Shown piece by piece: positions 54,040-62,350 of a DNA stretch of 64,000 bases. Position 1 is the stretch's first letter. Each line of letters begins with the position of its first letter. Below the pieces are notes generated by a model. The model was not told where the DNA came from. It ran no database searches and worked only from the letters and a program-made list of their open reading frames with translations. Source of the DNA: Bacteroidota bacterium (GTDB taxonomy: Bacteria > Bacteroidota > Ignavibacteria > Ignavibacteriales > Melioribacteraceae); assembly GCA_018818065.1 (NCBI GenBank), contig JAHISV010000005.1, positions 912,527 to 976,526 on the forward strand, read 5' to 3'. A program made the translations under genes and the position numbers.

Positions 54040-55110
54040 ATGCAAAAAAACTTATTTGCTGTTGTCGTATTAGTTGTAAGTTTTCTTTTGTCAACTACTT
54101 TGGTGCAGGCGCAATCACAAGGTCTGGCAGAGACTCTGGGTAACTTATCTTCCACCGCGGGTGCAGCTTATGTGGCTCCTATTGTTACTTCTTTTGGGTC
54201 AAACTTAAATTCCGGATGGTTTTCAGGTGCGCCAAAAGCCACAAAGCTTGGCTTTGATATTAAGTTAAGGATAATTGGTGTAGGGTCTTTCTTTACAGAT
54301 GACCAAAAAGTACTTAGTACCTCAGGTCTGTTTAGTTTTACCGATGATCAAATGGACTTACTTCTCCAGAATGCAGCAGGGTTAACACCCGGCTCGCAGG
54401 AATTTTCTACTCTGAAAAGTTATATGCAGGCCAACAATAACTGGGAAGTACATTTCAGTGGACCAACAATTATTGGTGATGGAGATACTCCTTTACATAT
54501 TACTTTTCCCGGTCAGGTTATTAATGGTGAAAACTTTACTGAGTACGATTTAATTATGGAAGATGTGAAAGGGTACCTCAACGAATTACCTGTACTCCCT
54601 TCAGTTGCAGCTCAGATTGATATTGGTACTTTTATGGGCACACAAGCTTCTTTCCGTTGGTTCCCTGAAATGGATGTTCAGGATCTTGGCAAGTTCAAAT
54701 TTTTCGGGTTTGGTATTCTGCACAACCCTGAGGTTTGGTTCAATGACCCGCTTCCAATTGATTTAGGAATTGGATTTTTCACTCAGACAATGGAAGTTGG
54801 TTCAATATTCAAAAGTACTGCAACGCAATACGGTGTTTATGCCAGCAAGACGTTTGGCGCTGGTATTTCTATAACACCATACGTTGGTCTTACGATGGAA
54901 ACCTCTAATACTGAAGTGGCATACGATTATGCATTTAGCGGACCAGGCGGTATTACAGAAACTGCCAGAATTGGTTTTGAGCTTGAAGGTGAGAATAAAG
55001 CAGGCGTAACTCTTGGTGCTTCTATTAACCTGTTATTCATCAATCTAAGTGTTGACTATAAGATGGCAAAAACAAAAACTGTAAGTGGCGCCATTTCATT
55101 TGGATTATAA
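54040..55110 (+). CDS. Secreted outer-membrane-type protein resembling DUF6588
   Basis: 356 residues with AAGGAGG before the ATG. Signal peptide (1-25, ending VQAQ). YVAPIVTSFGSNLNSGWFSGAPKATKLGFDIKLRIIGVGSFFTDDQK resembles the start of DUF6588 proteins, and the second half has alternating beta-strand patterns (GVYASKTFGAGISITPYVGLTMETSN, GVTLGASINLLFINLSVDYKMAKT), suggesting a beta-barrel-like outer-membrane protein. Function unknown. It has its own terminator. Confidence 0.75.
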   Translation: MQKNLFAVVVLVVSFLLSTTLVQAQSQGLAETLGNLSSTAGAAYVAPIVTSFGSNLNSGWFSGAPKATKLGFDIKLRIIGVGSFFTDDQKVLSTSGLFSFTDDQMDLLLQNAAGLTPGSQEFSTLKSYMQANNNWEVHFSGPTIIGDGDTPLHITFPGQVINGENFTEYDLIMEDVKGYLNELPVLPSVAAQIDIGTFMGTQASFRWFPEMDVQDLGKFKFFGFGILHNPEVWFNDPLPIDLGIGFFTQTMEVGSIFKSTATQYGVYASKTFGAGISITPYVGLTMETSNTEVAYDYAFSGPGGITETARIGFELEGENKAGVTLGASINLLFINLSVDYKMAKTKTVSGAISFGL

Positions 55111-55118
55111 AATTAATT

Positions 55119-55176
55119 AAAAGGCAGTGCAGGAAATACTTTTTGATTAAAGTGTATTTTTAGCGCTGCCTTTTTG
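55119..55176 (+). terminator. Terminator after the outer-membrane-type gene
   Basis: AAAGGCAGTGC pairs with GCGCTGCCTTTTT (one mismatch) around a longer AT-rich loop, followed by T-rich sequence. Confidence 0.7.
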
Positions 55177-55193
55177 TTTAGATTGGTACTATC

Positions 55194-56324
55194 TTGAAAG
55201 AAACAGCTATCTACGTTCATATTCCGTTTTGTGATCACAAGTGCATTTATTGTGATTTCTATTCCATTATTACATCCGATAACATCTCAGCATACAAAGA
55301 AGCTCTATTAAAAGAAATCGAGCATTATGCTGAATTGCATTCAACGGATCGTGAAATTATTTCAATCTTCTTCGGTGGTGGAACTCCATCTCTAATGGCA
55401 CCCGAATACATTGCAGAGATATTGAATTCTCTGAAGTCAAAGTTTAGCGTTCTGGCGGATGCTGAAATTACCCTGGAGACAAATCCCGGAACCGTGGATG
55501 AGCAAAAACTAATTGATTTTAAGAAAGCAGGCATTAACCGCATTAGTATTGGTATTCAATCCTTCCACAAGGCTGAGCTTGATTTCATGACGCGCATTCA
55601 CGATCCGGAAACGGCAATCAGAACAGTGGAGAATGCCTCAAAAATTGGATTTGACAATATCAGTATTGATCTCATTTTCAATCTGCCGGGGCAGACAAAA
55701 GAAATGTGGCGTGATAATCTAAAGAAAGCTATGGCGCTTCCCATAACTCATATTTCCCCCTACAGTTTGATTTTGGAGAATGGAACAATACTTAACAAAA
55801 TGGTTTTAGATGGGAAAGTCGAACTCCAGGATAAAGATTACGATGCTGACCTTTATGAGACAACAATAAGCTTTCTTGCTGAGCATGGATTCCAACAGTA
55901 CGAGGTTTCTAACTTCTGCAAACCAGGTTTTGAGTCGGTTCACAATAACGCCTACTGGCATTATAAAGATTATCTTTCTTTTGGAACGTCCTCTCATTCT
56001 TTTCTTAATGGTGTGAGATGGAAAAATGCATCTTCACTAAAGCATTATATTAATCTGGTTGAAGCCAATAACCATGCGGCAATATCAGAAGAAATTTTAA
56101 CAAAAGAACAAATGCTTGAAGAATATGTTATGCTTGCTATGCGTAGTAATGGTTTGAGCACACTTAGTCTTACAGAAAAGTTTGGACACGAATGGCTTGA
56201 AATAAATTCAGAATTCATTAACTTACTAACCGAAAATGATTTGATCACACATTCCGGGGGCAGGATTTGTTTTACTCCAAAGGGATATGCAATCTGTGAT
56301 GAAATTCTCGCAAAATTCCAATAA
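55194..56324 (+). CDS. hemW: Radical SAM heme chaperone HemW
   Basis: 376 residues, TTG start. IYVHIPFCDHKCIYCDFYS gives the CxxxCxxC cluster motif; EIISIFFGGGTPSLM and INRISIGIQSFHKAELDFMTRIHDPETA are family motifs. The protein lacks the extra N-terminal Cys of HemN, so it is HemW, which inserts heme into respiratory enzymes, rather than coproporphyrinogen oxidase. 15 bp before the symporter gene. Confidence 0.92.
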   Translation: MKETAIYVHIPFCDHKCIYCDFYSIITSDNISAYKEALLKEIEHYAELHSTDREIISIFFGGGTPSLMAPEYIAEILNSLKSKFSVLADAEITLETNPGTVDEQKLIDFKKAGINRISIGIQSFHKAELDFMTRIHDPETAIRTVENASKIGFDNISIDLIFNLPGQTKEMWRDNLKKAMALPITHISPYSLILENGTILNKMVLDGKVELQDKDYDADLYETTISFLAEHGFQQYEVSNFCKPGFESVHNNAYWHYKDYLSFGTSSHSFLNGVRWKNASSLKHYINLVEANNHAAISEEILTKEQMLEEYVMLAMRSNGLSTLSLTEKFGHEWLEINSEFINLLTENDLITHSGGRICFTPKGYAICDEILAKFQ

Positions 56325-56339
56325 TCATTTGGATCAGGT

Positions 56340-57566
56340 ATGTTGAAAAAAATAGCGCTCCACTGGCAAATATTAATCATGCTGTTTGTTGGTGTTCTTT
56401 ACGGTCTCTACCTCACAGAATATGTTTCCTATGTTGAATGGATGGGAACTGTTTTTTTACACGGACTACGAATGGTAATTGTTCCTCTGATTTTGACATC
56501 CATTATATCGGGAGTTACAAATATTGGAACGGGAAGTAATCTTGGACGCCTGGGTTTTAAAACCATGCTCTACTACGTTTCTACAAGTATTCTGGCAATT
56601 CTTGCCGGATTATTCTTTGTGAACTTGCTGCAGCCGGGCGTAGGGGCAGATCTTGGATTCATCAAAGAAGTTGAAGGGCTTGCAGTCGCCCGTGAGTCGT
56701 TTGGTGATACCCTTATGAATATCATTCCAACAAACATTTTTGTTGCCTTTACCGAGGGGCAAATGCTCTCAATAATCTTTTTCGCTATTATCTTCGGTTA
56801 TTTTATTACGAGGGTTGATGAGAAATATAACGTTCTCCTCACGGACTTCTTTAACGGCTCTTTCGAAGTGATGATGAAGATTACCATGTTCGTTATCAAG
56901 TTTACGCCGCTTGGTGTTCTTGGTATAGTTGCCGTGGTTGTTGCCGAGCAGGCGGGTGATACATACGCGCTTCTGGATATTATGAGGAGACTCGGAATTT
57001 ACATGATTGCCGTTCTTGCAGGCTTGTCACTTCATGCTTTTGTAACGCTTCCCCTTATTCTAAAATTTGTTGCAAAGGTTGATCCCTGGAAGCATTTGAA
57101 AGCAATGACAACACCACTCCTTACTGCATTTTCAACTTCATCTTCAAATGCTACCTTACCCCTTACAATGACAGCTGTTGAGGAGAACTCCGGGGTATCA
57201 AATAAGATTACATCCTTTACACTGCCTTTGGGCGCGACGGTTAATATGGATGGTACGGCTCTTTACGAGTGCGTTGCTGCCATGTTCATAGCCCAGGCTT
57301 ATGGCATTGAACTTGGTTTTCTTCAGCAGGTATTAGTTGTTGCCACAGCATTACTGGCTTCAATTGGTGCGGCTGGTATACCAATGGCCGGACTGGTAAT
57401 GATTTCTATAATCCTTACTGCTGTAGGTTTGCCTTTGGAAGGATTAGGGTTGATTTTAGCAGTGGACAGAATACTTGATATGTGCCGCACAACCGTTAAT
57501 GTTTGGAGTGATAGCTGCGGCGCTGTAACAATCGCGCGTAGTGAAGGGGAACAGCTAAATGTGTAG
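56340..57566 (+). CDS. Dicarboxylate/amino acid:cation symporter (DAACS family)
   Basis: 408 residues with eight membrane helices and two re-entrant loops. Family motifs: TAFSTSSSNATLPLTM (serine-rich HP1 loop), LPLGATVNMDGTALYE (NMDGT, cation and substrate binding), AAGIPMAGLVMISIILTAVGLP (HP2) and DRILDMCRTTVNVWSDSCGA. An Arg in the last helix (CRTTVNV) fits glutamate/aspartate rather than neutral substrates. Sodium- or proton-coupled uptake across the inner membrane. Confidence 0.93.
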   Translation: MLKKIALHWQILIMLFVGVLYGLYLTEYVSYVEWMGTVFLHGLRMVIVPLILTSIISGVTNIGTGSNLGRLGFKTMLYYVSTSILAILAGLFFVNLLQPGVGADLGFIKEVEGLAVARESFGDTLMNIIPTNIFVAFTEGQMLSIIFFAIIFGYFITRVDEKYNVLLTDFFNGSFEVMMKITMFVIKFTPLGVLGIVAVVVAEQAGDTYALLDIMRRLGIYMIAVLAGLSLHAFVTLPLILKFVAKVDPWKHLKAMTTPLLTAFSTSSSNATLPLTMTAVEENSGVSNKITSFTLPLGATVNMDGTALYECVAAMFIAQAYGIELGFLQQVLVVATALLASIGAAGIPMAGLVMISIILTAVGLPLEGLGLILAVDRILDMCRTTVNVWSDSCGAVTIARSEGEQLNV

Positions 57567-57617
57567 TTTAGACTTAAAGAGTCGCGAAAAATTTTCGCCA
57601 AACGTGCAGGGATTGCG

Positions 57618-57650
57618 TTTTAATAAAACAATTGTTTTGTTTTATTAAAA
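57618..57650. terminator. AT-rich hairpin after the symporter gene
   Basis: TTTTAATAAAAC and GTTTTATTAAAA form a perfect 12-bp stem with a 9-base loop, ending in A-run. Possibly the symporter terminator. Confidence 0.5.
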
Positions 57651-57776
57651 AAATCAATTATATTCTTGGCACGTTATTTTCATAATAAATAGCGATGTTC
57701 TGTTCCTTATTAAAAAAGGTTGGTTTAATTTCCCTTAGTTTATGCCCTGGTTTTCCCAACCACGGGCAACCCTTTT

Positions 57777-57804
57777 AAGAGCCGCTCCCAACGGCTCTTT
57801 TTTA
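57777..57804 (+). terminator. Terminator before the large secreted paralogues
   Basis: AAGAGCCG / CGGCTCTT around a loop CTCCCAA-type, followed by a T-run. It would end read-through from the symporter side, or a short transcript starting in this gap. Confidence 0.85.
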
Positions 57805-57898
57805 TTTTAAACCAAAAATGCCATAATTGGGTCATTGCTTCTTTACTGAAACTGCTTAGATTTATAAACAGCAATTTAAGTAGTTAAAGGAGGAGTTA

Positions 57899-60055
57899 AT
57901 GGTAAATTCGAAATTTTATATCCTAACAATATTCGTTTTTTGGATACTCGGGTCATCATTGTCTTCTATCGGCTTTGCCCAGACGAAAAATTTGCCAAAC
58001 CTCAATAAAACCAACTCAATCCAGGCCGAACCCTCGATGTACAGGTTCAACATAAACAATATCTCAACCTACATCTATGGTGACGGAAAAGCGGATGTTA
58101 ATGGCGGAAACTCAGGGTTTGAATTTCCTAAGGGTTCGAATAAATATGCCGTTTACCAGTCCGGTCTGCTATGGGGTGGTAGAGAGGATGGCGGACTTGT
58201 TAGAATTGGTGGTACTACATTTGCAACCGGACTGGTTCAAGGCAAGGTTGGGCAGGATCCGGAGGAAAGTAGGATGTATAGAGTGCGCCCGGATTGGGAG
58301 TTTGGATCTATGATATCAGAAATTCGTGATGAAGAAAATGGAGGGGATGAAGACCAAATTAGAGATCAATATAAACTTGATTGGCTGGAATGGCCTTGGC
58401 GGGATGGTGCAGCGTATCTTGATGCCAACCAAAATGGCATATATGATCCCAATCCGGATGGGAATGGATCTTATGATTTTGGTGAGGATATTCCAGGGAA
58501 ACCAGGCTCAGCTCAAACAATTTTTTTTATAGCGAACAATGCTGATGATGATAAGGCCAGACAGTTTTACGGTTCACCTCCCACCAGTTTTGAAATGCGT
58601 GTAACGGTTTGGGGTTACAGTTTTGCACAATACCTTACTAGCACGATATTTAAAGAATATATCATAACTAACAAGAATGATAAAAAATATACGGATCTCT
58701 ATTTTGGTATTTGGTGTGATCCTGATATTGGAAATGCAGGGGACGATTTTATTGGTTGTGATACTCTACTGAATTTGGGTTTTGCTTATAATGCTGATGT
58801 AAATGATAGTAATTATGGTGAGAACCCTCCAGCATCAGGGCATGTCTTTCTTGCTCACCCAGGCGAGGAAATCAAAATGACATCTTTCTTTTATTTTAAA
58901 CCCTATAGCTATGGTGATGACTGGGATAATTATAACACAGGTACTCTCTATCACTATAATGCACTAAAAGGTTTAATACCTAGTACTGGGATACCATTTC
59001 CGATACCTGAAATATTAGGTGGGGGAGTTACAAGATTTCCCCTAAGCGGCGATCCTGTAAGCGGAGAAGGATATATTGATGGTATACTCTTTCCAGCAGG
59101 CGATAGGAGGTATATGATGTCAATCGGTCCATATCAACTGAACCCGAATGAAACTTATAAGATCACCTTCGCTCAAATTGCAGCAGGTGGCTCACGTGGT
59201 GTTAATAATTATGAAGCAATCACCATATTAAAAGATTACGCAAAGCAGGCACAGATATTTGCTAATAATGGACTTAAATTTCCAAAACCACAATTAACCG
59301 TTAAATTTGAATACACCAGCCTCAGTAAAAAAATAGAATTAAAATGGAGTAATGAAGCTGAAGGTTATTCACAAGGTGGATACGAGTTTCAGGGCTACAA
59401 TATCTATCAACTACCGCGATCCGGAGCTCAGCTGGAAGAAGGAATTAAAATAAAAACATTTGACAAGATTGACGGTGTTAGAGTAATTAAAGAAGATCAT
59501 TTCGAAGGCGGGAATAAAGTAACTAGTATTACTCAAGCTGGCAATGATTGGGGAATTGAGCACGAACTGCATATCGAAAAAGATTACCTAAGGAATACTG
59601 AGCTGCATCCTGGCAGCGAATACTACTACACAATCACTAGTTACAATTATAGTGAATCTCCCTGGGCTGGGCAGCACTCTTTTGAATCAGACCCAACTTA
59701 TGTAACGGTAACCATGGGTGAGAACGCGGTATCTGACATTGAAAAAACAAACGTCTTCCCTAATCCATATTACGGCGCTAACCCTAACGAACTAAACAAG
59801 TATCAAAGATACGTGACATTCAGTCACCTGCCAGAACAGGCAACAATAAAGATTTTCAACCTTGCCGGGCAACTGGTAAAGACAATTTACAAAAGTGAAG
59901 CAGGACAATTCCAAAGGTGGGATTTGATGAACGAATTTAACATCCTTGTCCCAGGTGGCATTTACATTACATATATTGAAATGCCGCAATTGGGCGAAAC
60001 AAAGATTTTGAAATTGGCGATTATTCCTGAAAGAATAATCCCTGACTGGTATTGA
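57899..60055 (+). CDS. Large secreted protein with C-terminal sorting-type domain, paralogue 1
   Basis: 718 residues, AAAGGAGG before the ATG. Signal peptide (about 1-28). The first half opens with MYRFNINNISTYIYGDGKADVNGGNSGFEFPKGSNKYAVYQSGLLWGG and contains many acidic, Asn/Asp-rich loops (DQNGIYDPNPDGNGSYDFGEDIPG-like), perhaps calcium-binding. A fibronectin-like region follows and the end is a sorting-type domain (VFPNPYYGANPNELNKYQRYVTFSHLPEQATIKIFNLAGQLVKTI ... GGIYITYIE), related to the T9SS type A signal. Surface or secreted protein, function unknown. Confidence 0.8.
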   Translation: MVNSKFYILTIFVFWILGSSLSSIGFAQTKNLPNLNKTNSIQAEPSMYRFNINNISTYIYGDGKADVNGGNSGFEFPKGSNKYAVYQSGLLWGGREDGGLVRIGGTTFATGLVQGKVGQDPEESRMYRVRPDWEFGSMISEIRDEENGGDEDQIRDQYKLDWLEWPWRDGAAYLDANQNGIYDPNPDGNGSYDFGEDIPGKPGSAQTIFFIANNADDDKARQFYGSPPTSFEMRVTVWGYSFAQYLTSTIFKEYIITNKNDKKYTDLYFGIWCDPDIGNAGDDFIGCDTLLNLGFAYNADVNDSNYGENPPASGHVFLAHPGEEIKMTSFFYFKPYSYGDDWDNYNTGTLYHYNALKGLIPSTGIPFPIPEILGGGVTRFPLSGDPVSGEGYIDGILFPAGDRRYMMSIGPYQLNPNETYKITFAQIAAGGSRGVNNYEAITILKDYAKQAQIFANNGLKFPKPQLTVKFEYTSLSKKIELKWSNEAEGYSQGGYEFQGYNIYQLPRSGAQLEEGIKIKTFDKIDGVRVIKEDHFEGGNKVTSITQAGNDWGIEHELHIEKDYLRNTELHPGSEYYYTITSYNYSESPWAGQHSFESDPTYVTVTMGENAVSDIEKTNVFPNPYYGANPNELNKYQRYVTFSHLPEQATIKIFNLAGQLVKTIYKSEAGQFQRWDLMNEFNILVPGGIYITYIEMPQLGETKILKLAIIPERIIPDWY

Positions 60056-60136
60056 GATCCCGAAACGAGTTCGGGATGACAAATGACTGTCATGCCGGAC
60101 CCTGATCCGGCATCTAAAAAAGGTGATATAATGAAA
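60048..60136. repeat. Palindromic intergenic repeat, copy 1
   Basis: About 85 bp, nearly identical to 62262-62350. It contains ATCCCGAA / TTCGGGAT (60057-60077), TGACA / TGTCA (60077-60092) and ATGCCGGA / TCCGGCAT (60092-60113), three hairpins in a row. It runs from the last codons of paralogue 1 to the start of paralogue 2 including the ribosome-binding site. Confidence 0.85.
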
Positions 60137-62269
60137 TCTAAAAAAAATGTTTTTCTGTTAGTCTTGTTATCTGGCTTCTATCTGTCTGTCAACTCACAGT
60201 CTATTGATGAATTTGGAAAAACGTGGACAAAGTTTAATGTAAACAACATTTCTACTTTTCTTTTGAACGATGGACAGGCAGATTTTAATGGAAACTTCAG
60301 AGGAACAGCAGGTTTTGAATATCCCAAGGGGAATGATGAATACTGTTTTTATAAAACAGGTTTAATTTGGGCTGGTAGATTCCACTATGGCATTTCGATG
60401 GGAGGTTCAATGTTTACTACCTCCCTGGTTCAAGGCAGGATAAATGATTTTGGCATTACTGTAGAACCAACAAAAATTTACCGTGTCCGACCCGAGGCGA
60501 ATTCTCAATCGAATATGTATGAATCGAAGGAAATAAATGTTTCAACGCAAATGGTTATAGACCAATACTCTTATGATAAAACTAATTGGCCGGCAGAATT
60601 TGGTGCTCCTTACCGCGATGTTAACTTGGATGGTTATTATGATTCCAGTATTGATATCCCAGGATATCCTGATGCAGATCAGACAATATGGTATGTTGCC
60701 AATGGAAGTGATTCCACTCAGGCTTTTACTTTATTTGAGGTACGTGAAGATGCCGTTGAAATGCAGGTTACTATCTGGGGATATAAGAGAGGCGGCTATT
60801 TAGCCAATACTATTTTTAAGAGGTATAAAATAATTAATAAATCAGACTCGACCATTAAACAATTATACCTGGGCATATGGGCTGATCCTGATGTGGGTAT
60901 TGCCGGAGATGATTTCGTTGGTTGCGATACATTATTGCAATTGGGGTTCGCGTACAACAGTGACAATGAAGATGGGGTTTATGGTAGTAATTCACCCTCC
61001 GCTGGAATATGTATATTAAAGGGGCCATCCATTGATGATCGAAGTAATTCAAAAAGGTCATTGTATTTCCCAAATCATCTTGGTATGCAATCATTTAGTT
61101 ATCATGTGAATGAGAATTCAAATCCATTCGGTTTAATTGATGATTACAGAATAAGTTCCCTATATTATTATAATTTACTTCAAGGCAAAATTCCTTCAAC
61201 GGGAGAATATTTTCCTGTGCCCGAGGAGATAGGTGGAGGCTCAACAAGATATCCATTGAGCGGTGATCCTGTATCAGGGTTGGGATATGTTGATGGTATT
61301 ATTAAGGGACCTACAGATAGACGATTCACCATTGGTTCAGGCCCGGTTGAGTGTGAAGCCGGCGATACTCTGGAAATATTAGTTGCACAGTTGGCTGCTG
61401 GTGGAACAACAGGAATAAATAATATTGAGGCAGTGGCTTTGTTAAAAGAGAACACAAAGTTAGTGCAAGTATTTGCGAAGAATAATTTCGAATTCCCGAA
61501 GCCTTACGCAATTAATAATTTTCAAGGTACAAGTGGCGATAATGGAATGGTACTAAAGTGGAGTGAAGAAAGTCAATACTATCCCAAAGACGGTTACGAA
61601 TTTCAAGGGTACAATGTTTTTCAACTACCATATTCGGCAGCGCCCTTGGAAGAAGGGATAAAAATTAAAACCTTTGATAAGATTGATGGAGTAAAAGTAG
61701 TACTTGATGAAAATTTCGAATGTGATCAGTTTGTTTTGCGAGTTGCAAGGGAAGGCAACGATTGGGGAATAGAAAACGAATTGGAAGTTGAGAAGGATTA
61801 CTTAAATAATTGCAAATTGCATCTGGGAAGCGAGTACTATTATGCCATCACGAACTACAACTTTAGTGAATCTCCCTGGGCTGGGCAGCATTCTTTTGAA
61901 AGCGAACCAACCTACATCACGGTAACAGTCGGTGAGAACGAAGGACCTGATATCAAAAAAATAAATGTCTTCCCAAATCCCTACTACGGAGCAAACCCCA
62001 ACGAACTGAACAAGTATCAGCGATACGTAACATTCACTCACTTACCGGAAAAGGCAACAATAAGAATATTCAACCTTGCCGGGCAATTGGTAAAAACAAT
62101 TTTCAAGAGTGAGCCGGGGCAGTTCCAGCGGTGGGATTTGATGAACGAACATAACACCCTGGTACCCGGCGGAATATATATAGCCTACATTGAAATGCCA
62201 GAATTAGGCGAAACAAAGATTTTGAAACTGGCGATTATTCCTGAAAAAATAATTCCGGATTGGTATTGA
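60131..62269 (+). CDS. Large secreted protein with C-terminal sorting-type domain, paralogue 2
   Basis: 712 residues from ATG 60131 (AGGTGATATAATG; the frame is open from 60083 through the palindromic repeat, which is unlikely to be translated). Signal peptide about 1-22. Same plan as paralogue 1: FNVNNISTFLLNDGQADFNG start, GDPVSGLGYVDGI middle, and the same VFPNPYYGANPNELNKYQRYVTFTHLPEKATIRIFNLAGQLVKTI end. The last 130 residues are much more alike than the middle, as expected when the sorting domain is conserved and the functional part diverges. Confidence 0.82.
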   Translation: MKSKKNVFLLVLLSGFYLSVNSQSIDEFGKTWTKFNVNNISTFLLNDGQADFNGNFRGTAGFEYPKGNDEYCFYKTGLIWAGRFHYGISMGGSMFTTSLVQGRINDFGITVEPTKIYRVRPEANSQSNMYESKEINVSTQMVIDQYSYDKTNWPAEFGAPYRDVNLDGYYDSSIDIPGYPDADQTIWYVANGSDSTQAFTLFEVREDAVEMQVTIWGYKRGGYLANTIFKRYKIINKSDSTIKQLYLGIWADPDVGIAGDDFVGCDTLLQLGFAYNSDNEDGVYGSNSPSAGICILKGPSIDDRSNSKRSLYFPNHLGMQSFSYHVNENSNPFGLIDDYRISSLYYYNLLQGKIPSTGEYFPVPEEIGGGSTRYPLSGDPVSGLGYVDGIIKGPTDRRFTIGSGPVECEAGDTLEILVAQLAAGGTTGINNIEAVALLKENTKLVQVFAKNNFEFPKPYAINNFQGTSGDNGMVLKWSEESQYYPKDGYEFQGYNVFQLPYSAAPLEEGIKIKTFDKIDGVKVVLDENFECDQFVLRVAREGNDWGIENELEVEKDYLNNCKLHLGSEYYYAITNYNFSESPWAGQHSFESEPTYITVTVGENEGPDIKKINVFPNPYYGANPNELNKYQRYVTFTHLPEKATIRIFNLAGQLVKTIFKSEPGQFQRWDLMNEHNTLVPGGIYIAYIEMPELGETKILKLAIIPEKIIPDWY

Positions 62270-62350
62270 GATCCCGAAACGAGTTCGGGATGACAAATGA
62301 CTGTCATGCCGGACCCTGATCCGGCATCTAAAAAAAGGTGATATAATGAA
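62262..62350. repeat. Palindromic intergenic repeat, copy 2
   Basis: Same sequence as 60048-60136 apart from one added A before AGGTGATATAATGAA. Hairpins at 62271-62291 and 62306-62327. Identical placement between stop and start of neighbouring paralogues. Confidence 0.85.

Larger units (their letters stand above)
57567..57898. other. 332-bp intergenic region with structured elements
   Basis: Contains a perfect 12-bp AT-rich hairpin (57618-57650), a GCCC-TGGTT / AACCA-C-GGGC imperfect hairpin (57744-57768) and a terminator (57777-57804). The following gene has AAAGGAGGAG at its start. No known riboswitch was recognised. Confidence 0.4.

Noticed and set aside
57666-57690. Sigma-54-like promoter (TTGGCACG...)
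   Set aside because: The -24 part fits, but the required GC of the -12 element is missing (TTTC instead of TTGC) and no sigma-54 activator is in the window.
60083-60130. N-terminal extension of paralogue 2 through the palindromic repeat
   Set aside because: The extension encodes a non-signal-like segment lying in the repeat; the ATG at 60131 has a ribosome-binding site and starts a proper signal peptide.
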